From Hyphomicrobiales bacterium (lineage in GTDB: Bacteria; Pseudomonadota; Alphaproteobacteria; Rhizobiales; Rhizobiaceae), in assembly GCA_900469625.1 (NCBI GenBank), contig UBXV01000029.1, positions 1 to 64,000 of the forward strand: 64,000 nt of DNA, given 5' to 3'. Position 1 is the stretch's first letter. Each line of letters opens with the position of its first letter. Made by a program: the position numbers and the translations under genes. The notes under the pieces are model-generated. The model ran no database searches. It saw nothing but the letters and a program-made list of their open reading frames with translations, and was not told the origin of the DNA. Positions 1 through 9,169 of the stretch are shown here, in pieces.

Positions 1-275
1 CAAACACAGCCCAAAAACGGACGGGTTCCGGGCCGTGATCCTTGTCCAGTTGGTCAAAAATCACGCTGGCGGCCCAAAAGCCCCCGCCCCCGTGCCGGGC
101 CGCTCTAGAAGAAGCACGCCCTACACCGCAAATCCGCGCCAGAGCGGGGCTGGCTGGCCCCCAACATGCTGGTGGGCGTCTCACCGAAACGTGACGGTTC
201 CGGTCGATGCCGCGCATTGACGCCCGGGGCACTTGGCTTACCTTCGCGCCGAAACAATCGAGGGAGTGCGCGGAC
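1..275. other. Left-edge non-coding stretch upstream of the ynjB-like gene
   Basis: No convincing gene lies in these bases; the short open frames here have no recognisable content. The stretch presumably carries the promoter and leader of the ynjBCD-hrpB cluster. I looked for a thiamine (TPP) riboswitch because this transporter family is often annotated as thiamine-related, and did not see its conserved core. The window edge prevents saying what lies further upstream. Confidence 0.4.
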
Positions 276-1502
276 ATGATCAAATGGGCAAGACGATGGG
301 GGCTTGCGGCTATCGCGACGCTTTGCCTGACCGTGCCTGCGGCCGCCTTTGACATCGACGATTGGTCTTCCGTCGTTTCGGAAGCCAAGGGGGAGACCGT
401 CTACTTCAATGCCTGGGGGGGCGCTGCCAACATCAATGCCTATATCGCCTGGGCGGGCGAACAGATGAAGGCGCGCTACGGTGTCGACGTCGTTCACGTG
501 AAGCTCGACGACACGGCCAAGGCCGTTGCCAGCGTGCTCGCGGAGAAATCGGCGGGCAAGGATGCCGGCGGCAGCGTCGATCTCATCTGGATCAACGGCG
601 AGAACTTCGCAGCGATGAAGCGCCAGGGCCTGCTCCTCGGCCCCGGCTGGGCGACCCGGCTTCCGAACTGGGCCTATGTCGACCACGAGACGAAGCCAAC
701 GATCCTGACCGATTTCACCGTGCCGACGGAAGGGCTCGAAAGCCCATGGGGTGGCGCCAAACTGGTGTTCTTCCACGACAGCGCCCGCACGCCGGCGGCC
801 GAGCTGCCGACATCTGCGAAGGACCTGCTCGACTGGGCAAGGACCCATCCCGGCCGCTTCTCCTATCCGCAGCCGCCGGACTTCATCGGCTCGTCGTTCC
901 TGAAGCAGGTGCTGGTCGAACTCGTCGCCGACAAAGGCAAATTGCAGAAGCCCGTCGACGATGCGACGTTCATGGAGGACACGGCACCGCTCTTTGCCTA
1001 TCTCGACCAGTTGACCCCCTACCTTTGGCGCAAGGGCAAGGCCTATCCGCAGAACTATCCCGACATGAAGCAGAAGCTGGCGGACGGCGAGCTCGACATC
1101 ATCTTCGCCTTCAATCCGGCCGAGGCTTCCGCCGCCATCGAAAACGGCGAGCTGCCGGCAAGCGTGCGTTCCTTCGTCTTTCCCGGCGGTACGCTCGGCA
1201 ACACCCATTTCGTTGCCATTCCCTATAACGCGAATGCCAAGGCCGGCGCGCTGCTGCTGGCGGACTTCCTGCTCTCGCCCGAGGCGCAGCTGCGCAAGCA
1301 GGATGCGCAATATTGGGGTGACCCGACGGTGCTGGCGATGGCAAAGCTGCCGGAAGCTGAGCGATCGGCCTTTGCTGCCCTTGATCTCGGCGTTGCGACA
1401 CTGCCGCCCGAGGAGCTCGGCCCTGCCCTTTCCGAACCGCATCCGGACTGGATGACGCGGATCGAAACCGAATGGATCCGCCGCTATGGCGCCGGCAACT
1501 GA
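276..1502 (+). CDS. ynjB: ABC transporter periplasmic substrate-binding protein, YnjB family
   Basis: A 408-residue secreted solute-binding protein. The ATG at 276 gives a good Sec signal peptide: positively charged MIKWARRW, then a hydrophobic stretch ending in PAAA before FDIDD. An earlier in-frame ATG at 207 would bury this signal, so I reject it. The protein contains the YFNAWGG and DLIWINGENF segments typical of the YnjB group. It is followed 21 bases later by a double-length permease and then an ATPase, which is the ynjBCD layout. The substrate of YnjBCD is not established; a thiamine link is often annotated from distant similarity to ThiBPQ. Family call is confident, substrate unknown. 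Confidence 0.85.
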   Translation: MIKWARRWGLAAIATLCLTVPAAAFDIDDWSSVVSEAKGETVYFNAWGGAANINAYIAWAGEQMKARYGVDVVHVKLDDTAKAVASVLAEKSAGKDAGGSVDLIWINGENFAAMKRQGLLLGPGWATRLPNWAYVDHETKPTILTDFTVPTEGLESPWGGAKLVFFHDSARTPAAELPTSAKDLLDWARTHPGRFSYPQPPDFIGSSFLKQVLVELVADKGKLQKPVDDATFMEDTAPLFAYLDQLTPYLWRKGKAYPQNYPDMKQKLADGELDIIFAFNPAEASAAIENGELPASVRSFVFPGGTLGNTHFVAIPYNANAKAGALLLADFLLSPEAQLRKQDAQYWGDPTVLAMAKLPEAERSAFAALDLGVATLPPEELGPALSEPHPDWMTRIETEWIRRYGAGN

Positions 1503-1523
1503 CGGCTGGCGCCGATACGCGCG

Positions 1524-3212
1524 ATGGACATCCCGGTGAGGGAGAGAATACGGCGTCCTATCGGCACCGGCCTTGCCGTGCTGCTCTGCCTGCCGGTGCT
1601 GGCTGGCCTTGCCGGCACGGTGCTTCCGGCCTTCGGCTACCTGCCCGCCCTCGGTGGCGCGCAGTTTACGCCAGGACATTTCGAGGCGCTTGCCGCCCAA
1701 CCGCATATCCAGCGCTCGGCGTTCGTCAGCCTGGCCGCGGGACTGACCAGTACCTTCATTGCGCTCGTCGTGGTCGCGATCTTCGTCGCCGGCTATGCCG
1801 GAACACGGCCATTCGCCTTCATCCAGCACCTGCTGTCGCCGCTGCTGGCAGTTCCTCACGCAGCATCGGCATTCGCGATCGCCTTTCTGATCGCACCGTC
1901 GGGCTTTCTGGTTCGTCTTGTCTCCCCCGAACTGACCGGCTTTCTTCGTCCGCCGGACTGGCTGATCCCCAACGATCCGCTCGGACTGTCTATGGTGGCA
2001 GGCCTTGCCGCCAAGGAAATGCCGTTTCTGTTGCTGGTGATGCTGGCGGCACTGCCGCAGCTGCCATTGGCGAATTCCCGACGCCTGATGTCGGCACTCG
2101 GCTATGGCCGTGTGACGGGCTTTGCCATCGCGATGTGGCCGGCGCTCTACCGCCAGATCAGGCTGCCGGTGCTTGCGGTGCTGGTCTATTCGACCTCGGT
2201 GGTCGACGTCGCCATGATCCTCGGCCCGCAGCTGCCGCCGACCCTGCCGGTGCGCATCGCAGCCTGGCTTGCCGATGACGACGTCGGCGCCCGGTTTCTG
2301 GCCTCGGCCGGCGCCGTCGTGCAGCTTGCGCTCGGTCTGGTGGCGATCGGCTTCTGGATCGGCATCGAGCGGATCGGCCGCCTTTGCCACAGACGGCTAT
2401 GCTCCTCGGGCAGGCGCCTTGCCGCCGACCGACTTCTGCGCCGAACGGCAGCCTCGATCACGGCGGTGTCGGCGGCGCTGATCTTTACCGGTCTCGCTCT
2501 TCTGGCGCTGTGGTCGATCGCGGGACTATGGCCTTTCCCCGATCGCCTGCCGACCAGCCTCACCATCGCGGCCTGGGGGCGGGCGCTTGCGGGGTTGGTC
2601 GACCCATTGGCGGCCACCATCGCCATCGCACTTTTGTCGTCGCTCGCAGCGCTTGCGATCGCCATCCTCCTGCTGTCGCTCGGCGGGCACGGCAAGGCCG
2701 ACCGGTGGCTTCCCGTGTTCCTGCCTTTGCTCGTTCCCGAAATCGCCTTCGTGTTCGGCTTGCAAGTACTGGCGACCGGGGTGGGATTTTCACCCTCGAT
2801 CGCCACCGTTGCCGCCATGCACCTCGTCTTCGTTCTGCCCTATGTGCTCCTCTCGCTCGGGCCGCCCTGGCGGGCGCTCGACCGGCGCTACGAACAGATC
2901 GCATCGGGACTGGGCAAGTCGTCGCTCAGGACCCTCATGACCATCCGGCTGCCGATGCTGCTCCGTGCCTGTCTCACCGCGCTTGCCGTCGGCTTTGCTG
3001 TCTCCGTCAGCCTCTATCTGCCGACGGTGGTGATCGGCGCCGGGCGGGTGACCACGATCACCACCGAAGCCGTCGCCCTTTCGTCAGGCGGCGATCGACG
3101 CATCATCGGCGTCTACGCCCTGGTGCAGGCGCTGCTGCCGTTCTCCGGTTTTCTCGTTGCATCGCTGGTGCCGCAATTGCTATTCCGCCAGCGACGGGCC
3201 ATGAGGATTTGA
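1524..3212 (+). CDS. ynjC: ABC transporter permease with two fused membrane domains, YnjC family
   Basis: A 562-residue inner-membrane protein with about twelve hydrophobic segments in two halves, so one polypeptide supplies both permease domains of the importer, as in YnjC, ThiP and the ferric-iron FbpB type. Both halves have the cytoplasmic loop that contacts the ATPase: one around SALGYGRVTGF and one around SGLGKSSLRTL. It starts 21 bases after the binding protein and its stop at 3212 abuts the start of the ATPase at 3213. Role: transmembrane channel of the ynjBCD importer; substrate unknown. Confidence 0.85.
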   Translation: MDIPVRERIRRPIGTGLAVLLCLPVLAGLAGTVLPAFGYLPALGGAQFTPGHFEALAAQPHIQRSAFVSLAAGLTSTFIALVVVAIFVAGYAGTRPFAFIQHLLSPLLAVPHAASAFAIAFLIAPSGFLVRLVSPELTGFLRPPDWLIPNDPLGLSMVAGLAAKEMPFLLLVMLAALPQLPLANSRRLMSALGYGRVTGFAIAMWPALYRQIRLPVLAVLVYSTSVVDVAMILGPQLPPTLPVRIAAWLADDDVGARFLASAGAVVQLALGLVAIGFWIGIERIGRLCHRRLCSSGRRLAADRLLRRTAASITAVSAALIFTGLALLALWSIAGLWPFPDRLPTSLTIAAWGRALAGLVDPLAATIAIALLSSLAALAIAILLLSLGGHGKADRWLPVFLPLLVPEIAFVFGLQVLATGVGFSPSIATVAAMHLVFVLPYVLLSLGPPWRALDRRYEQIASGLGKSSLRTLMTIRLPMLLRACLTALAVGFAVSVSLYLPTVVIGAGRVTTITTEAVALSSGGDRRIIGVYALVQALLPFSGFLVASLVPQLLFRQRRAMRI

Positions 3213-3878
3213 ATGCAGACACCGGGCAAGACCAAGCCTCTGACGTTGTGCGATGTGACGATCGCGATCGACGGACGGATGCTGCTTTGCGTTTCGGCGA
3301 CGGTGATGCCCGGCGACGTGCTGACGGTGATGGGCCCATCCGGCTCCGGAAAGTCGACGCTTCTTGCCTATATCGGCGGCTTCCTGGAGCCCGAATTTTC
3401 CGCCAAAGGCGCGGTTCGGCTCGGTGAGGAGGAGCTGATCGGCCTGCCGCCGCAACGGCGCCATGCCGGCATTCTTTTCCAGGATCCCTTGTTGTTCCCG
3501 CACCTTTCCGTCGGCGGCAATATCGTCTTTGCCATCCCCGAGACAATCAGGGGGCGAGATGCCAGACGCCGGCTGGCAGAAGACGCGCTCGATGAAGTCG
3601 GGCTCGGCGGCTTCTTCGACCGCGATCCCGAGACATTGTCGGGCGGGCAAGAGGCGCGTGTCGCACTGCAGCGCGTGCTTCTGTCGCAACCCCGCCTGCT
3701 GCTGCTCGACGAACCTTTTTCAAAGCTCGACATGGCCCTGCGGCAGCAGACGCGCGAACTGATCTTCGCCAAGGCGCGGATCGCGGGCCTGCCGACAATC
3801 CTGGTCACCCACGACCGGGCGGACGCCGAGGCTGCCGGTGGTCAACTCATCCATATCGGAGCGGAGACGCAATCGTGA
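3213..3878 (+). CDS. ynjD: ABC transporter ATP-binding protein, YnjD family
   Basis: A 221-residue ABC ATPase that powers the YnjBC importer. Visible motifs in order: Walker A GPSGSGKST, Q-loop ILFQDPLLFPHL, signature LSGGQEARVAL, Walker B LLLLDEPFSKLD and switch histidine in VTHDRADAEAAG. The length is that of a bare nucleotide-binding domain with no regulatory C-terminal extension. The start abuts the permease stop. The stop overlaps the GTG start of hrpB in a GTGA, implying translational coupling to a helicase that has no obvious transport role. Confidence 0.88.
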   Translation: MQTPGKTKPLTLCDVTIAIDGRMLLCVSATVMPGDVLTVMGPSGSGKSTLLAYIGGFLEPEFSAKGAVRLGEEELIGLPPQRRHAGILFQDPLLFPHLSVGGNIVFAIPETIRGRDARRRLAEDALDEVGLGGFFDRDPETLSGGQEARVALQRVLLSQPRLLLLDEPFSKLDMALRQQTRELIFAKARIAGLPTILVTHDRADAEAAGGQLIHIGAETQS

Positions 3879-6334
3879 CGCTTACCTTGCCCGCCCTGCC
3901 GGTTCGCGCGGTCCTGCCGGAGATCGGCGCTGCCCTCGACCGGGGCCGCTCCGTGGTGCTTTCGGCACCGCCCGGCGCCGGCAAGACGACGCTGGTGCCG
4001 CTGTTCCTGCTCGACCAGCCCTGGCTGAACGGCGGCAAGATCATCCTGCTCGAGCCACGGCGGCTCGCCGCCCGCGCGGCCGCCGGCCGCATGGCGGAGC
4101 TGCTCGGCGAGAAAGTCGGCGAAACCGTCGGCTACCGGATGCGCCTCGACAACCGGGTCTCGGCCAGGACCCGGATCGAGGTGGTGACGGAAGGCGTCTT
4201 TGCCCGCATGATCCTCGACGATCCGGAGCTCGCCGGCGTTGCCGCGGTTCTGTTCGACGAATTCCACGAGCGCTCGCTCGATGCCGATTTCGGCCTGGCG
4301 CTGGCGCTCGACGTTCAGTCTGCCCTGCGCGACGATCTCAGGCTCGTCGTCATGTCGGCAACGCTCGATGTCGCGCGCGTGTCGAGATTGCTCGGTGACG
4401 CCGCGGTGGTCGAAAGCCAGGGCCGCAGCTTTCCGATCGAGATCCGCAACCAGGACCGCGGCGGCGAGAGCGTCGAAGACGCCGTCTTGCGCGCCATCGT
4501 CGAGGCACATCGCAGTGAGGAGGGCTCGATCCTCGCCTTCCTGCCCGGGCAGGCCGAAATCACCCGGACCGCATCCCGGCTTGCCGACCGGTTCGGGGCG
4601 GATACGACGGTCGTTCCGCTCTACGGGAACCTGACGCAGAGGGAACAGGACGCAGCGATCCGGCCGGCGCCGAAGGGCACGCGCAAGATCGTGCTCGCCA
4701 CCTCGATCGCCGAAACGTCGATCACCATCGACGGCGTGCGGATCGTCATCGACAGCGGCCTGCAGCGGCTGCCGGTGTTCGAAGCCTCGACCGGCATTAC
4801 CAGGCTCGAGACCGTGCGCGTCTCGCGCGCTTCGGCCGACCAGCGCGCCGGCCGTGCCGGGCGGACCGAGCCGGGGATCGCCATCCGTCTCTGGCATGCC
4901 GGTCAGACCGCAGCGCTGGCCGCCTTCACGCCGCCACAGATTCTGGCCAGCGACCTCTCCGGCTTGCTGCTCGACATGGCGCATTGGGGCGTCAGCGATC
5001 CCGCGGCCCTTGCCTTCATCGACCCGCCGCCGGAAACCACGCTTCAGGAAGCGCGAAAGCTGCTCACCGAGCTCGGCGCGCTCGACGGTTCCGGGGCGCT
5101 GACCCCAAGGGGGCGCAAGATCCGCGATCTGGCCCTGCCCCCGCGCCTTGCGGCGATGGCCGTTTCGGCCGCCGACGAAGGTCAGGGCGAAGCCGCCTGC
5201 CTGCTCGCGGTCATGCTGACAGAGCAAGGGCTTGGCGGCAACGCCATCGACCTCGAGGAACGGCTGCGGCGCTTTCGCCAGGAGCGCGGCGAGAGGGCCG
5301 AGGCCTCGCGCAACCTCGCCCGGCGCATGGCAGCCGATCTCAAGGGCGGGCCACGTTCGAGCGAACCGATCCAACCCGGCGCCTTGCTGATGCACGCCTT
5401 TCCGGATCGCATCGCGCTGCAGCGCGGAGGACGCGGGCGGTTCGTGATGGCCAACGGTCGTGGCGCCGAGATCGCCGAGACCGAGCGGCTCGCAGCGGCC
5501 AACATGCTTGTCATCGCAGACCTGACGGGGCGTGCCGGCGGCCAGCGCGTGCTGGCAGCGGCCGAGCTTTCCCGCGCCGACGTCGAAGCGCATATGCCAG
5601 ACGCGATCGTGCGGGAGGCGCAAAGCGTCTTCGACCGGGCAAGCCGCCAGGTGCGGGCGCGCCGCGTCACGCGGCTCGGCGCGATCATCTTCGAGGAGGC
5701 GCCGCTGCCAAGGCCGACCGGCGAAAGTGCGGCACGGGCGCTTGCCGATGGCGTGCGTCAGCTCGGGCTGGCCGTGCTGCCATTTTCCAAGGAGGCGTTG
5801 CAGCTGCGCGATCGCATCGGCTTCCTCCATCGCTCGATCGGCGAGCTCTGGCCCGATGTATCCGACGACGCCCTGCTAGCGAGGCTGGAAGACTGGTTCG
5901 TCCCATTCCAAAGCGGCGTTACGGCTATCGCCGATATCAAGGCGGGCGCCTTGTCCGAGGGATTGCTGTCGCTGATTGCGCACGACCGCCAGCGGGAGCT
6001 TGCAAAACTGGCGCCAACCCATTTCGAGGCGCCGACGGGACAGCGGCATCCCATCCATTACGACGGCGACGAGCCGCTTCTTTCCATCCGGGTGCAGGAA
6101 CTCTTCGGCCTCAAAAAACATCCGGCCATCGGCGACGGACGGTTGCCACTGCTGCTCGAGCTGATCTCGCCCGGCCGGCAGCCGATCCAGACAACGCGCG
6201 ATCTGCCAGGGTTCTGGGCGGGCTCCTGGCGGGATGTGCGGGCCGACATGCGCGGGCGCTATCCCAAGCACCCGTGGCCGGAAAACCCGGCGGAGGCAGC
6301 GCCGACGACACGGGCGAAACCACGTGGTACATGA
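3875..6334 (+). CDS. hrpB: ATP-dependent helicase HrpB
   Basis: An 819-residue DEAH-type superfamily 2 helicase of the HrpB family. The N-terminus has Walker A in APPGAGKTTL, then the DExH box LFDEFHERSLD, motif III VMSATLD, and the motif VI arginine finger QRAGRAGRTEPG. The C-terminal third matches the HrpB-specific domain, ending near the usual HrpB length of about 800-830 residues. The GTG start at 3875 overlaps the ynjD stop by four bases. The cellular role of HrpB in bacteria is not well defined; RNA remodelling is the family expectation. Identification is firm. Confidence 0.93.
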   Translation: MTLTLPALPVRAVLPEIGAALDRGRSVVLSAPPGAGKTTLVPLFLLDQPWLNGGKIILLEPRRLAARAAAGRMAELLGEKVGETVGYRMRLDNRVSARTRIEVVTEGVFARMILDDPELAGVAAVLFDEFHERSLDADFGLALALDVQSALRDDLRLVVMSATLDVARVSRLLGDAAVVESQGRSFPIEIRNQDRGGESVEDAVLRAIVEAHRSEEGSILAFLPGQAEITRTASRLADRFGADTTVVPLYGNLTQREQDAAIRPAPKGTRKIVLATSIAETSITIDGVRIVIDSGLQRLPVFEASTGITRLETVRVSRASADQRAGRAGRTEPGIAIRLWHAGQTAALAAFTPPQILASDLSGLLLDMAHWGVSDPAALAFIDPPPETTLQEARKLLTELGALDGSGALTPRGRKIRDLALPPRLAAMAVSAADEGQGEAACLLAVMLTEQGLGGNAIDLEERLRRFRQERGERAEASRNLARRMAADLKGGPRSSEPIQPGALLMHAFPDRIALQRGGRGRFVMANGRGAEIAETERLAAANMLVIADLTGRAGGQRVLAAAELSRADVEAHMPDAIVREAQSVFDRASRQVRARRVTRLGAIIFEEAPLPRPTGESAARALADGVRQLGLAVLPFSKEALQLRDRIGFLHRSIGELWPDVSDDALLARLEDWFVPFQSGVTAIADIKAGALSEGLLSLIAHDRQRELAKLAPTHFEAPTGQRHPIHYDGDEPLLSIRVQELFGLKKHPAIGDGRLPLLLELISPGRQPIQTTRDLPGFWAGSWRDVRADMRGRYPKHPWPENPAEAAPTTRAKPRGT

Positions 6335-6473
6335 GGCGGCCCCCTGGAAGGGACCGCTCAATACTTCCCTGGATCGGAAGCGATCCGGAAAAAACTGATG
6401 CGGCAGATTGAGAGCCGGCGTCCCTTGCGTCTCCGATTTGACGCGCGGCGCGGCAATGGGAACACGAGCAGGC

Positions 6474-7778
6474 ATGACGGCAGTGGCACTGGAACACAAC
6501 GACCCGACCTCGAACAGAAGCCTGCGGCTGCAGACGCTCATCCGCTTGCGCTGGCTCGCGGTCGGCGGCCAGTCGATCGCCGTGGTTATCACCACCTTGT
6601 GGCTGCAGTTTCCGCTGCCCTTGCTGTCGTGCCTGGTACTGATCGCCACGCTGGCGCTGGTCAATACCTACCTGACGCTGCGCTTCCCACCGACGCACCG
6701 TTTGCGGCCCCCGGCCGCTTTCGCCCTTCTGGGGCTCGATCTGGCGCAGTTGACCGGCCTGCTGTTCATCACCGGCGGGCTTGCCAACCCGTTTGCGCCG
6801 CTTCTCTGCGTGCCGGTCATCATTTCCTCCGCCTCACAGCCAAAGCCGCACAGCATCGTGCTTGCCGGCCTCGCCGTTATCGGCGTTACCGTCCTTGCCT
6901 TTTCGCCCTTCCCGCTTCCCTGGTATCCGGGCACGCTGCTTCTCATGCCGAAAGTGCTGACGGCCGGCATCTGGTTTGCGATCGTGTCGATGACCGCCTT
7001 TGCCGCCTTCTACACCTACCGCGTCTCGCTCGAGGCGAGCGAACTGTCGGAAGCGCTGACGGCGACCGAACTGGTGTTGCAGCGCGAAAAGCACCTTTCG
7101 CAACTCGACGGCCTTGCTGCCGCCGCCGCCCATGAACTTGGAACGCCGCTGGCGACCATCAGCGTCGTTGCCAAGGAGATGGAGCGCGAACTCGGCGACG
7201 ACCCGCGCTTCGGCGAGGACGTGCACCTCTTGCGCAGCCAGAGCGAGCGATGCCGCGACATCCTCAAGCGGTTGACGACGCTGTCGTCCGAAAGCGAAGA
7301 GCATATGCGGGTCTTGCCGCTCTCCTCGCTCATCGAGGAGGTGATGGCGCCGCACCGCGAGTTCGGCATTCATATCAATCTGGTCGAAAAGGGCGACAAG
7401 GCCTCGGAGCCGGTCGGCAACCGCAATGCCGGCATTCTCTATGGTCTCGGCAATCTGCTCGAAAACGCGGTCGACTATGCCAAGAAGCAGGTAACCGTCA
7501 CCGTCGAGCACTCGGCCGAGCATGTGAAGGTGACGATCGCCGACGACGGCGACGGATTTGCTCCCGACATTCTGCTGCGCATCGGCGAACCCTATGTCAC
7601 GCGTCGGCAGAAGGACGACAGCGCCGGCGGCCTCGGGCTCGGGCTCTTCATCGCCAAGACGCTGCTGGAGCGCTCGGGCGCGCGGCTGCGCTTCGAGAAC
7701 GGCGGACCCGATCGTCCGGGCGCCAAGGTCAGCGTCGAATGGCCGCGTGCGCTAATGGATACGAAACTGGCGAAATGA
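6474..7778 (+). CDS. actS: Redox-sensing histidine kinase ActS (RegB/PrrB family)
   Basis: A 434-residue membrane sensor kinase. Six hydrophobic segments fill roughly residues 25-180. They include the quinone-site heptapeptide GGLANPF at about 101-107. The H-box AAAAHELGTPL puts the phosphorylated histidine at about 220. The redox-active cysteine lies in SERCRDIL at about 260. The ATPase domain follows with NLLENAVDYA, DDGDGF and GLGLGLF. In rhizobia ActS-ActR controls acid tolerance and redox-linked genes. Start choice is uncertain: ATG at 6456 and TTG at 6408 are in frame, and I chose 6474, which is preceded by GAGCAGG. The partner actR lies 82 bases downstream. Confidence 0.92.
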   Translation: MTAVALEHNDPTSNRSLRLQTLIRLRWLAVGGQSIAVVITTLWLQFPLPLLSCLVLIATLALVNTYLTLRFPPTHRLRPPAAFALLGLDLAQLTGLLFITGGLANPFAPLLCVPVIISSASQPKPHSIVLAGLAVIGVTVLAFSPFPLPWYPGTLLLMPKVLTAGIWFAIVSMTAFAAFYTYRVSLEASELSEALTATELVLQREKHLSQLDGLAAAAAHELGTPLATISVVAKEMERELGDDPRFGEDVHLLRSQSERCRDILKRLTTLSSESEEHMRVLPLSSLIEEVMAPHREFGIHINLVEKGDKASEPVGNRNAGILYGLGNLLENAVDYAKKQVTVTVEHSAEHVKVTIADDGDGFAPDILLRIGEPYVTRRQKDDSAGGLGLGLFIAKTLLERSGARLRFENGGPDRPGAKVSVEWPRALMDTKLAK

Positions 7779-7792
7779 CGTTTGGCAGTTTA

Positions 7793-7820
7793 TTGAACGG
7801 CACGACAGAAAACCTATAAT
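7793..7820 (+). promoter_or_regulatory. Predicted sigma-70-type promoter of actR
   Basis: TTGAAC at 7793-7798 and TATAAT at 7815-7820 are separated by 16 bases. Both boxes are close to the housekeeping consensus, which is unusual in this GC-rich genome. The promoter sits in the gap between actS and actR, so actR can probably be transcribed independently of the kinase gene. Confidence 0.55.
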
Positions 7821-7823
7821 CTC

Positions 7824-7846
7824 GGCGAAAACCTCCGATTTTCGCC
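7824..7846 (+). repeat. Perfect inverted repeat in the actR leader
   Basis: GGCGAAAA at 7824-7831 and TTTTCGCC at 7839-7846 form a perfect 8-base stem with a 7-base loop. It lies just downstream of the predicted -10 box and just upstream of the actR ribosome-binding site (AAGGA). It could be a leader RNA hairpin or a protein-binding palindrome. No U-tract follows, so it is not a standard terminator. Confidence 0.5.
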
Positions 7847-7860
7847 CAAGGATTGCGAGA

Positions 7861-8445
7861 ATGACCGAAAAATCGACAGCTTCGCCCAGCACGCATGCCC
7901 AGGACGCCGAACTGATCGGGCCGGACAGGACGCTGCTGCTCGTCGACGATGACGCGCCGTTCCTTCGACGCTTGGCCCGCGCCATGGAAGCGCGCGGATT
8001 TACCGTCGATATCGCCGAGTCCGTTGCCGAAGGCATCGCCAAGGCGAAGGGCAACCCGCCGAAATACGCGGTCATCGACCTCAGACTTGGCGACGGCAGC
8101 GGTCTCGACGTGATCGAGGCGATCCGCAGCCGGCGCGACGACACCCGCATGATCATGCTGACCGGCTACGGCAACATCGCAACGGCCGTCAACGCGGTCA
8201 AACTCGGCGCGGTCGATTATCTCGCCAAGCCTGCCGACGCCGACGACATCTTCGCAGCCTTGGTGCAGCGTCAGGGCGAGCGGGTCGAGCCGCCGGAAAA
8301 CCCGATGTCGGCCGACCGGGTGCGGTGGGAGCATATTCAGCGCGTCTATGAAATGTGCGAGCGCAACGTGTCGGAGACAGCGCGCCGGCTCAACATGCAC
8401 CGCCGCACCCTGCAGCGCATCCTGGCCAAACGCGCGCCGAAGTAA
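7861..8445 (+). CDS. actR: Response regulator ActR (RegA/PrrA family)
   Basis: A 194-residue response regulator. The receiver domain has the acidic pocket LLLVDDD, the phosphorylated aspartate in VIDLRLGDG (about residue 73) and the conserved lysine in DYLAKPADADD. After a short linker, the C-terminus is a Fis-type helix-turn-helix (NVSETARRLNMHRRTLQRIL), as in all RegA/ActR proteins. Start ATG at 7861 has AAGGA at good spacing. It acts with ActS as a global redox and acid-response regulator. It ends one base before the convergent mmcB-like gene. Confidence 0.93.
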   Translation: MTEKSTASPSTHAQDAELIGPDRTLLLVDDDAPFLRRLARAMEARGFTVDIAESVAEGIAKAKGNPPKYAVIDLRLGDGSGLDVIEAIRSRRDDTRMIMLTGYGNIATAVNAVKLGAVDYLAKPADADDIFAALVQRQGERVEPPENPMSADRVRWEHIQRVYEMCERNVSETARRLNMHRRTLQRILAKRAPK

Positions 8446-8985
8446 TCAGCCTTCGGCAGACCCGTCGCGGGAGCCGGAAACGATATCGCGAATGGAGTTG
8501 CCGAGTTCGCCGTTGCGCTCGGCTGCCCACTCCGCCAGCATCAGCCGCTGCGCGGCGGTGCGGGCAAAGAGCTGCAGCACCGATTTGCGGGTGGCCGGTG
8601 CCAGCCGATGTTCCGGTGCCTCGCGGATGATGTGCCCGTCATAGCCATCCGAAAGCAGCAGGCCGCAATCCTGCGGAAAGATGTCGAGCGGAACGTCGCC
8701 ATGGGTGGCGAAGAACAGCCGGTCGCAGTGCTGGCGGTAGTCCGGCCATTTTCGATCCACCCGAAAATCCTCAATCGACGTCTTGATCTCCACGATCCAG
8801 ATCTCGCCCTTCGCCGACAGTGAGATGAGATCCGCGCGGCGGCCGCTGGCGAGCGTCAATTCCGGGAGCACCGAATGGCGCAGTTCGGCGAAAAGCCGCT
8901 GGACGCCGCGGCGCACCATGAGGGCGCGATTCGATTGCCGACCGTCGACGAGGGGGTTGTCGCCATGGATCGAGAGAATTGTCAT
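8446..8985 (-). CDS. MmcB-family DNA repair-related protein
   Basis: A 179-residue protein resembling the alpha-proteobacterial MmcB family. Its core, with GRRADLISL and EIWIVEIKTS, looks like a restriction-endonuclease-type fold with an acidic D...E-x-K motif, so nuclease activity is plausible but unproven. I start at ATG 8985; the longer form uses TTG at 8994. Caulobacter mmcB is reported as DNA-damage related. I saw no alpha-type LexA box (GTTC/GAAC repeats) in the upstream 120 bases. It is convergent with actR with no gap. Confidence 0.75.
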   Translation of the reverse strand: MTILSIHGDNPLVDGRQSNRALMVRRGVQRLFAELRHSVLPELTLASGRRADLISLSAKGEIWIVEIKTSIEDFRVDRKWPDYRQHCDRLFFATHGDVPLDIFPQDCGLLLSDGYDGHIIREAPEHRLAPATRKSVLQLFARTAAQRLMLAEWAAERNGELGNSIRDIVSGSRDGSAEG

Positions 8986-9169
8986 TGGCCTCAACTGCCT
9001 TGTGCTGCCGCATTTGTTGCAAAAAAGCCAGCGTCACGGAATTTACACTTTCCCGCCGCCTTGTCGCCGCGCAATCCCTTGCATAGCAGCAACTAATCGA
9101 AAATAACCGTAGGCACTGGTGGTCGGGGCCGACCCAGTTTTTCTTCGCTTCTCATTTTAAGAGACTCCT

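Noticed and set aside
1-275. TPP riboswitch upstream of the ynjB-like gene
   Set aside because: The conserved CTGAGA and CCTGAT-type core elements are not present on the plus strand.
491-502. GTTCACGTGAAG inside the ynjB-like gene as a parS-like site
   Set aside because: It is in coding sequence, explained by the codons for VHVK, and lacks the outer parS bases.
105-2390. 761-codon open frame antisense to the ynjBC genes
   Set aside because: High-GC shadow frame: Arg/His/Gly-rich, no domain, and the opposite strand encodes a convincing binding protein and permease.
6371-6386. GGATCG-GAAG-CGATCC hairpin after hrpB as terminator
   Set aside because: Followed by A residues and not T on the plus strand, and no minus-strand gene ends here.
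8986-9169. LexA box in front of the mmcB-like gene
   Set aside because: No GTTC-N7-GTTC or GAAC-N7-GAAC pair found in the upstream region.
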